Below, one piece after another: positions 6,391 through 12,564 of a DNA stretch of 27,118 nt. How positions within the stretch are numbered: the first letter of the stretch is position 1; every line of letters begins with the position of its first letter. The stretch comes from JAGOQQ01 sp031973235 (lineage in GTDB: Bacteria; Patescibacteriota; Minisyncoccia; Phycocordibacterales; UBA9973): contig DALYDM010000009.1 in assembly GCA_031973235.1 (NCBI GenBank), positions 1-27,118 of the forward strand, in the 5' to 3' direction. The notes beneath the pieces are model-generated. The model made no database searches and had not been told where the DNA came from. It saw nothing but the letters and a program-made list of their open reading frames with translations. A program made the position numbers and the translations under genes.

Positions 6391-6529
6391 GCAGCAGTGG
6401 ACTTGAACCGAGGGCGCACGAAGTCCGCGATAGCGGAGCGCCCGAGTGGGGGTCGAGCGAATGAGATATTTTATGAGTGGCTACGAAATAAAATATCCAT
6501 GAGAGTGACCAAGTCCTCTCCTGCGCACA
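6391..6529 (+). repeat. Hairpin-rich element bounded by tRNA-Leu T-arm copies
   Basis: The left end (6391-6409) is an inverted copy of the tRNA-Leu T-arm/acceptor region (17 of 19 matching). The right end (6510-6529) is an exact 20-bp direct copy of tRNA-Leu 6322-6341. The ends therefore pair with each other (13 of 15). Inside are a nested hairpin GGGCGC (6412-6417) / GCGCCC (6438-6443) holding TCCGC-GATA-GCGGA, and a 10-bp perfect stem GATATTTTAT (6465-6474) / ATAAAATATC (6488-6497). No believable gene is present. Short spurious ORFs read across it. It is a structured, probably dispersed element of unknown function. Confidence 0.65.
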
Positions 6530-6532
6530 TAC

Positions 6533-6566
6533 AAAAAACCCATCGTTGTAAAACGGTGGGTTTTTT
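6533..6566. terminator. Terminator after the structured element
   Basis: 15-bp stem with one G-T wobble (6533-6547 with 6552-6566), loop GTAA, ending in six T. Confidence 0.8.
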
Positions 6567-6633
6567 ATTTCCACAATATGTTCACTTGCTCGTTGCGTGA
6601 TATACTTTGTATATATTCTAATTTCTATTATTT

Positions 6634-6819
6634 ATGGAAAACAAACAAGGAAATACTACAAATATGTTACTGTCGATTATTATTGCGCTTTTAATTTGTA
6701 TTTTTATATATCTCGTAACTTCTCAGAAGGTCCAGGCTCCACAGATGATGGATCAATATAGAAATGAAAATCTCGACAAAGAAAGTCAAACAGCAATTCC
6801 TGGTTCAGCATTCGAATAA
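6634..6819 (+). CDS. Small single-span membrane protein
   Basis: 61 aa with a polar head (MENKQGNTTN), one strong hydrophobic helix (about 11-29) and a hydrophilic tail of about 32 residues. No family recognised. TGATATACT at 6598-6606 is a good extended -10 box but lies 27 nt before the ATG, so this gene has a leader of about 20 nt. It precedes the next membrane gene by 14 nt and is probably co-transcribed; both may be envelope proteins of one system. Confidence 0.6.
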   Translation: MENKQGNTTNMLLSIIIALLICIFIYLVTSQKVQAPQMMDQYRNENLDKESQTAIPGSAFE

Positions 6820-6833
6820 AACAACTATTCATT

Positions 6834-8111
6834 ATGGTCACCGAAGAATTAATAACGTACATTAAAAGACAACAATCAAATCATGTTCCCGAAGAAAGTA
6901 TTCGGGCTATTTTGCTTTCGAATGGATGGCTTAAGGTTGATGTCGACAAAGCATTTGACTCACTTTTCAAAGTTCAAGAATCATCTGTCGTTACTGCAAG
7001 TGATTTGAAGTCAAAAATTGCCTCATTTACTCCAGAATTTAAAAAACCAAACACTTCTATTGATCTTGGGAGTCAAATACAAAGCACATCAGCACAACCA
7101 GCTAGTTCATTACTAAAAGATTCATACAGAGAGCAAATAGACACACCAAAAGAGCAATTCACAACACAAAGCATTGGAGGTTCGCTTGGAACTGGACTCC
7201 CTGATGATCTGAAGGATAGATTGAGAAAAATTTCTTCTGGGTCAATTTTTGCACCTCAAAAAGAGATTGTGAACCCTGTGTCACCATCTCTCACAGGTGA
7301 ACCAAATCCACTCATGACACACTTGCCGCAATCATCACCAAGTTTCGAAGAGCGGTTGATGGCTCAGACTCCTACACAAACTCAGTCACAGTTTCCAATT
7401 AAAAGAGAAACAATCGAGGCACAACCTATGTCGAGTCTTCACATGATTGAAGATAAGCCGCTTGGTGCACCTCTCGGAAATGAAAATCGACTCTACTCAA
7501 ATTTCAAAGGAGGAAGTCCGTACAGTCCATCAATGGATAAGTTTAATAATCCAGTTGCGTCGACACCACAGAAAAGGGGACACTTTGGAACCATTGTTTT
7601 TATTCTGTTTTTTGTTGGGTTAATAGGAGGAGGGTATTACTTATACACACAGAAGCCGGATTTGGTAAGAATGTATATCGACAAGATTCTTTCTCAAAAA
7701 ATTTCAAACACCGAACTCGTAACTCTCGATACATCTATCGAGGAAACACCTGTAACAGAAAATACTGATACAACCAACCAAAACATTCCAGTCAAAGATT
7801 CTACACCAAAAGTTGAAACCCCAACATTACCAACAGCAGAGTCTACCTTAAAAGCGATTGCGATAAAAATTCCTTCGTATGTTGGAATAAAATCAACAAC
7901 CAAAGGAGTGTGTTCAAATATTTCCTCAGGTATAGCAAAAGATATTATTGAGCTGAGACAGTCATATGGATCAACAGTGGCATGTATAGACGATACATCA
8001 GGATTTGCTATTTCTGTTCCATATCAAGCTACTGGTGAATTCATGTGCATTGATGCAACTCAAGAAATTGTGTTGATAAAAGCAACCCCAAAAACTGCTC
8101 GTTGTATATAG
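6834..8111 (+). CDS. Membrane protein with UBA-like N-terminus and pilin-like outer domain
   Basis: 425 aa. Residues 1-46 (ELITYIKRQQ...ESIRAILLSNGW...DVDKAFDSLF) look like a small three-helix UBA-like module, seen at the N-terminus of many CPR membrane proteins. Residues 47-248 are low-complexity, rich in S, T, P and Q, and probably disordered. One membrane helix lies at about 253-271. The outer part has a Thr/Pro linker and then a domain from about 335 with the pattern VCSNISSGIAKDI, VACIDDTSGFAIS, FMCIDA and a final TARCI. Those paired cysteines and the order resemble C-terminal domains of Parcubacteria pilin-like proteins. Function is unknown; surface exposure is inferred. Confidence 0.75.
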   Translation: MVTEELITYIKRQQSNHVPEESIRAILLSNGWLKVDVDKAFDSLFKVQESSVVTASDLKSKIASFTPEFKKPNTSIDLGSQIQSTSAQPASSLLKDSYREQIDTPKEQFTTQSIGGSLGTGLPDDLKDRLRKISSGSIFAPQKEIVNPVSPSLTGEPNPLMTHLPQSSPSFEERLMAQTPTQTQSQFPIKRETIEAQPMSSLHMIEDKPLGAPLGNENRLYSNFKGGSPYSPSMDKFNNPVASTPQKRGHFGTIVFILFFVGLIGGGYYLYTQKPDLVRMYIDKILSQKISNTELVTLDTSIEETPVTENTDTTNQNIPVKDSTPKVETPTLPTAESTLKAIAIKIPSYVGIKSTTKGVCSNISSGIAKDIIELRQSYGSTVACIDDTSGFAISVPYQATGEFMCIDATQEIVLIKATPKTARCI

Positions 8112-8114
8112 TCA

Positions 8115-8123
8115 TGTTAGAAT
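8115..8123 (+). promoter_or_regulatory. Extended -10 box before the PCD gene
   Basis: TGTTAGAAT, then 6 nt, then ATG 8130: predicted leaderless transcript. Confidence 0.5.
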
Positions 8124-8129
8124 ATAATC

Positions 8130-8459
8130 ATGTCGTTAAACAAAAAGTGTGTTTCGTGTGAGAAAAAAAATCTTGTGTCACTTTCACATGAAGATATTGA
8201 ACTTTTTCTTCAAGAACTGAAAGGGTGGACACTCTCTGTTTCACAAAATTCAATCTCAAAGAGCTTTACATTTGATGATTTCGTTCATGCGATTGATTTT
8301 ATAAATCAAGTTGCTGATATTGCTGAAAGTGAAGGACATCATCCAGACATATATTGTTCATATAATATTGTGACACTTACACTTTCGACACACTCAGTTT
8401 CTTCGTTAACTCAAAATGATTTTATTCTCGCATCAAAAATAGATGATATGCTAATGTAA
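8130..8459 (+). CDS. Pterin-4a-carbinolamine dehydratase family protein
   Basis: 109 aa, the normal size. The active-site signature is complete: E68-G-H70-H71-P72, Y78, and a third His at H88 in STHS, followed by D97. The domain starts near LQELKGWTL. PCD dehydrates 4a-hydroxytetrahydropterin formed by aromatic amino acid hydroxylases; in bacteria lacking those enzymes it is often of unknown use (molybdopterin or folate-related proposals exist). Nothing here makes or uses pterins. Odd feature: the N-terminus carries a CVSC pair (C7, C10) not needed for catalysis, which might bind metal or form a disulfide. A VKOR-type gene follows after 7 nt. Confidence 0.9.
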   Translation: MSLNKKCVSCEKKNLVSLSHEDIELFLQELKGWTLSVSQNSISKSFTFDDFVHAIDFINQVADIAESEGHHPDIYCSYNIVTLTLSTHSVSSLTQNDFILASKIDDMLM

Positions 8460-8466
8460 TAATAGT

Positions 8467-9453
8467 ATGATTTCAATTACGACAATTATTTCACTTCTTG
8501 GATTATCGGGCTATTTTCTTGCACGGTATATTCATAAGAAAAAAAGCGAAAAGAAACCCTTAATGTGTCCAATGCGAACACGATGCGAGGATGTTGTTAC
8601 AAGTGATTATTCAAGAATGTTCGGTGTCCCACTAGAAATTTTCGGAATGTGGTATTACGGTGTAGTGTTTGTGCTGTACGGTATCTTTTCAATTTTTCCT
8701 TCAATCCATACAGAACTTATTTCTTTTTTCTTGATACTTGGATCTCTTACTGCATTTGTCATCTCACTATATTTGATATTGGTTCAAGCGTTTGCATTGC
8801 GAGCATGGTGTACGTGGTGTCTAATGTCTGCGTTTATATCTACGATCATTTTTGCGCTCTCACTTATTATTCGTGATGTTGATTTTGTTTCGATTCTTAC
8901 AAACTACAAAGGTTTTGTTGTGTTACTTCATGCAATCGCAGCAACGATTGGCGTAGGTGCCGCCACAGTAACAGATGTATTCTTTTTTAGGTTTTTAAAA
9001 GATAGAAAAATTTCAGTGTTTGAAGCTGATGTATTGAACACTTTATCAAAGGTTATTTGGTGTGCACTTGGATTGCTTGTAATAACTGGGTTTGGTTTGT
9101 ATCTTTCGTCTGCAGACGTGCTCCATATGTCATCAAAATTTATCGTGAAAATGGTTGGTGTAGGTATACTTATCATCAATGGAATTGCGCTCAATCTTAT
9201 CGTGTCTCCTCGGCTTATGCATATTACATTTGGAGATACGCACACACATGTCGAAGGTGAACTCGTGAGGCTTCGAAGGATTGCGTTTGCACTCGGGGCA
9301 ATATCGATTAGCTCATGGTATATGATTTTCATTCTTGGAAGCGTACAAAATATACCTGTACCCGTTTCGTCACTTTTGCCATTGTATATACTACTCATTT
9401 TGGTTGTGGTGGCGATTAGTCAGGTGGTAGACAGGATTGTATCAAAAGAATAA
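8467..9453 (+). CDS. VKOR-domain membrane protein with a C-terminal multi-span extension
   Basis: 328 aa. The first half is VKOR-like: loop cysteines C34 and C40, SDYSRMFGVPLEIFGMWYY (46-64, with the conserved Ser/Tyr and FG-P-G pattern) and the membrane CxxC AWCTWC (C115, C118). VKOR enzymes reoxidise a thiol oxidase using quinone, driving disulfide formation outside the membrane. The second half (about 145-325) adds about five hydrophobic helices beginning LLHAIAATIGVGAATVTDVFFF, with several His residues (HAIAA, HMSSK, HITFGDTHTHVEG). It resembles predicted membrane proteins that may bind haem or metal, but I cannot name it. TGCTAATGT lies 9 nt before the ATG. Confidence 0.82.
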   Translation: MISITTIISLLGLSGYFLARYIHKKKSEKKPLMCPMRTRCEDVVTSDYSRMFGVPLEIFGMWYYGVVFVLYGIFSIFPSIHTELISFFLILGSLTAFVISLYLILVQAFALRAWCTWCLMSAFISTIIFALSLIIRDVDFVSILTNYKGFVVLLHAIAATIGVGAATVTDVFFFRFLKDRKISVFEADVLNTLSKVIWCALGLLVITGFGLYLSSADVLHMSSKFIVKMVGVGILIINGIALNLIVSPRLMHITFGDTHTHVEGELVRLRRIAFALGAISISSWYMIFILGSVQNIPVPVSSLLPLYILLILVVVAISQVVDRIVSKE

Positions 9454-9460
9454 TAAAATA

Positions 9461-9487
9461 ACGCGCACAGTTACGTGCGCGTGTTTT
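9461..9487. terminator. Terminator between the convergent VKOR and kinase-like genes
   Basis: Perfect 8-bp stem ACGCGCAC/GTGCGCGT (9461-9468, 9475-9482), loop AGTTAC, then GTTTT. Confidence 0.8.
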
Positions 9488-10172
9488 AAAAAAGTTTATT
9501 TTCAATCATTTCAAATGCCGCAAATTTTGTTGATTCATTCGAAGCTATTAGAATTTGATTTTCTTGCGGGATACGAAGTTCATAGTTTAGATTATTGACC
9601 GCAGTGTTGGTCACTGTGTTGTGAGTATGAATTCGCTCTTGAACGGACCTCCTTGTGAGGTCATCAGGTCTTTGTTCCATTTTGCTGCGAATCATTAGTC
9701 TTTGCGTAAACTCCTCTTCAGATACATTGAGACTTATAGAGAAAAAACTCCTTTTTACTTCAAATGAACCTTGAATCGCTTTAAAGAAATTAATTAATAG
9801 TTCTGCTTCTATGGGACTTCGTGGTGATCCGCATACAATAATGTCTTTCGTCTGCAAAAGATGTTCATCAAAAAAACTATACAACACGTTTGCAGTAGCA
9901 AGTACTGGCTGGAGACTCCCGTTTGCTCTAATTCGCGCTATTGCTTCGTTGAGCGGTGATCCTGAATTTGTTGCCAGACGTCTCTTGCTCTCATCTCCTG
10001 TGTCACAGATGACACATTCATGATAGAAGTATTCATCTTTTTTACTGTGTCTTCTTTGTTCAATAAGTTCTTTTAGATCTCGTGCTAGTGTGCTTTTTCC
10101 GCTTAGCATAATCCCGTTAATGAATATAATTGCAGGATTGAGAGGTAATGCTTTCTTTGTCATAAGGTTCAT
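9486..10172 (-). CDS. Adenylate-kinase-like P-loop NTPase, diverged
   Basis: 228 aa. Walker A is INGIMLSGKSTLARDL (P-loop 20-27). CDTGDESKRRLA (56-67) matches the AMP-site STGD-R pattern of adenylate kinases. IIVCGSPRSPIEAELL (111-126) corresponds to the usual LDGFPRT-Q-A motif with changes. RSKMEQRPDD (162-171) corresponds to the R--R---R-DD lid region. So this is a nucleoside-monophosphate-kinase fold with an altered substrate site; it is probably not the housekeeping Adk. Start chosen at 10172; 10163 (MTKKALP) is an alternative, and 10211 would overlap the pduO promoter. The true substrate is unknown. Confidence 0.75.
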   Translation of the reverse strand: MNLMTKKALPLNPAIIFINGIMLSGKSTLARDLKELIEQRRHSKKDEYFYHECVICDTGDESKRRLATNSGSPLNEAIARIRANGSLQPVLATANVLYSFFDEHLLQTKDIIVCGSPRSPIEAELLINFFKAIQGSFEVKRSFFSISLNVSEEEFTQRLMIRSKMEQRPDDLTRRSVQERIHTHNTVTNTAVNNLNYELRIPQENQILIASNESTKFAAFEMIENKLF

Positions 10173-10213
10173 GTTTTTATGTATCCTACGTGATGAATCA
10201 TTTTGAGTCAATC

Positions 10214-10222
10214 TGGTATACT
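10214..10222 (+). promoter_or_regulatory. Extended -10 box before pduO
   Basis: TGGTATACT, 6 nt, ATG 10229: near-ideal extended -10 and predicted leaderless start. No -35 is evident. Confidence 0.65.
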
Positions 10223-10228
10223 GTACTC

Positions 10229-10783
10229 ATGCTTTATACAGGAAAAGGAGACAAGGGTACGAGTAAGTTGTTTAATTCAAAAGATGGAGAAAGGGTATCA
10301 AAAAGTGATGATGTGTTTGAGGCACTTGGCTCACTCGATGAACTCAATTCATTTTTAGGATTGTGTCGGGCATACGTATCTGATGCAAACTACACACTCG
10401 ATAGTCAGCGTTTTTTTGATATTGTCTTTAAGCTTCAACAAGACCTTTTTATTGTCCAGGCAGAACTCGCTGGTGCATCGATGTCTATTGATTCTCAAAA
10501 AGTAGAATATTTAGAATGGGTGACAAATACAGCAGAAAAACTGATGCCGCCAATTACTACTTTTTTTATTCCTGGGGCGAGTAAGCTCGGTGCATATTTT
10601 GATACCGCGCGTACAATTTCTCGAAGGGTTGAACGTGCAGTAATTCGTGCAAAGGAAGGTGGAGTGAGTGTGTCAGATTTTTCTCTTGCATACCTCAATC
10701 GTCTCCCTAGTGCACTTTATGCACTCGCTAGACTTAGTAACCACTTTTCTGGTATAACAGAGACACCTCCGACATATAAGTAG
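10229..10783 (+). CDS. PduO-type cob(I)alamin adenosyltransferase
   Basis: 184 aa. YTGKGDKGTS (3-12) is the ATP-binding N-terminus, ALGSLDELNSFLG (32-44) the second motif, FFIPGASKLGAYFDTARTISRRVER (113-137 region) includes the ATP-contacting Arg cluster, and YLNRLPSALYALAR (155-168) is the last family helix. It transfers adenosyl from ATP to cob(I)alamin, making coenzyme B12. The start at 10229 gives the family-typical MLYTGKGD; a longer form from 10190 would overlap the promoter box. No B12 biosynthesis or B12-dependent enzyme is in the window. In reduced genomes such an enzyme usually serves salvaged cobalamin for class II ribonucleotide reductase; that is inference. tRNA-His follows. Confidence 0.92.
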   Translation: MLYTGKGDKGTSKLFNSKDGERVSKSDDVFEALGSLDELNSFLGLCRAYVSDANYTLDSQRFFDIVFKLQQDLFIVQAELAGASMSIDSQKVEYLEWVTNTAEKLMPPITTFFIPGASKLGAYFDTARTISRRVERAVIRAKEGGVSVSDFSLAYLNRLPSALYALARLSNHFSGITETPPTYK

Positions 10784-10799
10784 GGGGTTCTCTGTTGAT

Positions 10800-10872
10800 G
10801 GGGCTTATGGTGTAACGGTTAACACTGAGGTTTGTGGAACCTTCGATTCGGGTTCGATTCCCGATAGGCCCC
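10800..10872 (+). tRNA. tRNA-His(GUG)
   Basis: Encodes the extra G-1 (10800) pairing with C73 (10872), the His identity mark. Acceptor GGGCTTA/TAGGCCC; anticodon stem GAGGT/ACCTT with loop TTGTGGA (GTG); T arm TCGGG-TTCGATT-CCCGA. No encoded CCA. A TGGTATAAC at 10750-10758, inside the end of pduO, could be its -10 box. Confidence 0.94.
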
Positions 10873-10876
10873 CAAT

Positions 10877-10905
10877 ATAAAAACGCCCATTTTGGGCGTT
10901 TTTAT
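10877..10905. terminator. Terminator after tRNA-His
   Basis: Perfect 12-bp arms built on AACGCCC/GGGCGTT with loop ATTTT and flanking A and T tracts. Confidence 0.9.
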
Positions 10906-10929
10906 GATTTAAGATTTAATACCAATATA

Positions 10930-10957
10930 TTGACTTTTAACCTAATTGTGATATAAT
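10930..10957 (+). promoter_or_regulatory. Strong promoter of the 224-aa gene
   Basis: TTGACT (10930-10935), 16 nt spacer, TATAAT (10952-10957) with TG at 10949-10950. The predicted start is near 10963, leaving a leader of about 76 nt, unusual in this window. Confidence 0.75.
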
Positions 10958-10962
10958 ATTAA

Positions 10963-11007
10963 ATGAATACAGTAAACCTTTCGCTGTCTTCGCGGTGTAA
11001 TAAGTAG
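10963..11007 (+). CDS. Possible 14-codon leader ORF
   Basis: ATG 10963, 5 nt after TATAAT, opens a 14-codon frame (MNTVNLSLSSRCNK) ending TAG at 11005-11007. By position it would itself be leaderless and precede the main gene by 32 nt. It could regulate the downstream gene or be chance. No termination hairpin is evident between the two. Confidence 0.25.
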   Translation: MNTVNLSLSSRCNK

Positions 11008-11039
11008 AGGTAAATTTCTTTCACAAAAAAACAAGTAAA

Positions 11040-11714
11040 ATGAGAACAAAAACTCTCGAGCAGAACACGGCGCAAGATTTCGCTGGACTGCAAATTGACC
11101 AGTTGAGCAAGTTGCGCAACGGCAGCATCACTTTTGAGCAGGTGAAATGGTTTAACAATCTTTCGTTTGAACAACGGGAAGCATTAATGGGCAGTCAGCA
11201 CGAAAGTGCGCTTTTTTGGAGACTAATCTCCAGATCTGAAACCTTGATACTTGATGCTTTAGACGGCAAAGAGACACTAATGAGAGCTAAGGAAGTTTTT
11301 CCAGCGGGCATTGATCGCGACTTCAAAAAAATGAGTACCAACAAAGCCGGTATTGCCACACAAAAACAAGCAGTGTATGCTTATGAACTGGTAAGACCAG
11401 GCACCTTGAAAAAAATGTTTAATTCATTCGGAGTCGATCTGGATAAGCTGTGTCTGACACAAGCCCAGATAAAGAACTTTTGTAGGAATCATCCTTGGTT
11501 AGATGACGATGGACATGAGACTTTATTCCTTTTCAAGGTTGAAGATCAATTCTTCTTTGCTCACGTGTACGTTTCTGTGTACGAGTCTCGTGTCGGATTC
11601 TTTAAGTACAAGTCCTATTCCGGCTTGTGTGTTAAAATGCTCCCTTTCAGTATTGGTAATTGTTGGCACGCCTCGCGCTCTCTGCGTCTGGTGGTTCCGC
11701 AACTGACCGCTTAG
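11040..11714 (+). CDS. Hypothetical protein, CPR-type family of unknown function
   Basis: 224 aa, soluble, without signal peptide or membrane helix. The N-terminal block (LQIDQLSKLRNGSITFEQV, then KWFNNLSFEQREALMG, residues about 17-57) reads like a conserved helical module that I associate with hypothetical proteins of Parcubacteria; function unknown. The middle is helical and basic (about 75-150). The C-terminal part (160-224) is beta-rich and aromatic, FLFKVEDQFFFAHVYVSVYE, ending RSLRLVVPQLTA. Codon use is more GC-rich than its neighbours (many GCG, CGC, CTG, GGC), and it has a true -35/-10 promoter and long leader, suggesting separate regulation or later acquisition. Confidence 0.7.
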   Translation: MRTKTLEQNTAQDFAGLQIDQLSKLRNGSITFEQVKWFNNLSFEQREALMGSQHESALFWRLISRSETLILDALDGKETLMRAKEVFPAGIDRDFKKMSTNKAGIATQKQAVYAYELVRPGTLKKMFNSFGVDLDKLCLTQAQIKNFCRNHPWLDDDGHETLFLFKVEDQFFFAHVYVSVYESRVGFFKYKSYSGLCVKMLPFSIGNCWHASRSLRLVVPQLTA

Positions 11715-11744
11715 AACCTTTTGTTCTGAAAATTATTTACTTAG

Positions 11745-11777
11745 TCCCTTTGATTCTTCGGAATTGAAGGGATTTTT
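11745..11777 (+). terminator. Terminator after the 224-aa gene
   Basis: 12-bp stem with two G-T pairs (11745-11756 with 11761-11772) closed by a TTCG tetraloop, then TTTTTC. Confidence 0.85.
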
Positions 11778-12512
11778 CTATTTTTTCCAATTATCAAGCA
11801 AGATTCCTGTTGCTATTCCTACGTTGAGTGACTCAGCACTTCCGTACTTTGGAATAGTGACTTTGTGGCTAATGAGTGGGATGAGTGACTCACTTATTCC
11901 ATTTGATTCGTTACCCATGAGTAGTATGCCACTTTTTGGATATGAAAATCTATGCGCATTGTCGCCATCAAGAAGTGCGCCAACAATAGGAAGATTAATT
12001 TGCTTTAAGAAATCTGAAAGTTCTGTATAAAAAATCTGTACTCGAGTAAATGATCCCATAGTCGCAGAAATAGTTTTCATGTTATAAAACTCTGCTGTAG
12101 TAGGTGAACAGACAATTTTCGTGACACCATACCAATCTGCTGTGCGAATAATCGTTCCAAGATTTCCTGGGTCGCGAATATCATCAAGTGCCAACACAAT
12201 ATCAGTGTCGTGAATTTCAAATGCATGATTTTCCTTTTGTTTGACTACTGCGATTCCGGTATTATTGAATTCAAGTGAAGACATTTTCTCAATTTCTCCG
12301 ACAGAGATAAGTTCAATGAGATGTTTTGCAGGGCCAAATACTTCTTTGTGTTTTTCGAGGAGTTCGTGTGTGATATAGATTTTTTGAATTTCAAAATCCG
12401 ACGAAAGAAGCTCAAGAATACTCTTTTCGCCTTCAACAAGAAAAAGTCCTTCTTCTTTTCGGTTCTTTTTAAGGTGGAGAGATTTAATTTTTTTTGCTTC
12501 AGCATTGGTCAT
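11778..12512 (-). CDS. SpoU/TrmH-family RNA 2'-O-methyltransferase
   Basis: 244 aa. All three SPOUT motifs are present: motif 1 ALDDIRDPGNLGTIIRTADW (108-127), motif 2 ILLMGNESNGIS (196-207), and motif 3 IPKYGSAESLNVGIATGILL (220-239), which forms the trefoil knot and SAM site. The N-terminal substrate-binding domain (1-95) begins with KIKSLHLKKNRKEEGLFLVEG, typical of the RlmB/TsnR-like branch that methylates ribose in rRNA. The exact target cannot be read from sequence. Start supported by TGCTACAAT (12519-12527) exactly 6 nt upstream. Divergent from the helicase gene, with both promoters in a 52-bp gap. Confidence 0.93.
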   Translation of the reverse strand: MTNAEAKKIKSLHLKKNRKEEGLFLVEGEKSILELLSSDFEIQKIYITHELLEKHKEVFGPAKHLIELISVGEIEKMSSLEFNNTGIAVVKQKENHAFEIHDTDIVLALDDIRDPGNLGTIIRTADWYGVTKIVCSPTTAEFYNMKTISATMGSFTRVQIFYTELSDFLKQINLPIVGALLDGDNAHRFSYPKSGILLMGNESNGISESLIPLISHKVTIPKYGSAESLNVGIATGILLDNWKK

Positions 12513-12518
12513 GGACGG

Positions 12519-12527
12519 ATTGTAGCA
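12519..12527 (-). promoter_or_regulatory. Extended -10 box of the SpoU methyltransferase gene
   Basis: On the minus strand TGCTACAAT, then 6 nt, then ATG 12512. Confidence 0.55.
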
Positions 12528-12549
12528 TATTTCAATTCGTGGTTACTAT

Positions 12550-12558
12550 TGCTATTGT
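12550..12558 (+). promoter_or_regulatory. Extended -10 box of the helicase gene
   Basis: TGCTATTGT, then 6 nt, then ATG 12565. It lies back-to-back with the SpoU promoter, 22 bp apart. Confidence 0.5.
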
Positions 12559-12564
12559 ATATCT

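Noticed and set aside
6380..6600. ORFs of 64 and 67 aa over the element after tRNA-Leu
   Set aside because: They run through inverted repeats and a terminator, have no domain, and reflect the repeat rather than a protein.
8928..9398. 156-aa minus ORF opposite the VKOR-like gene
   Set aside because: Shadow of a hydrophobic gene; the plus frame has family motifs and this one has none.
10959..11174. 71-aa minus ORF
   Set aside because: Opposite the 224-aa gene and its promoter; no motif or promoter of its own.
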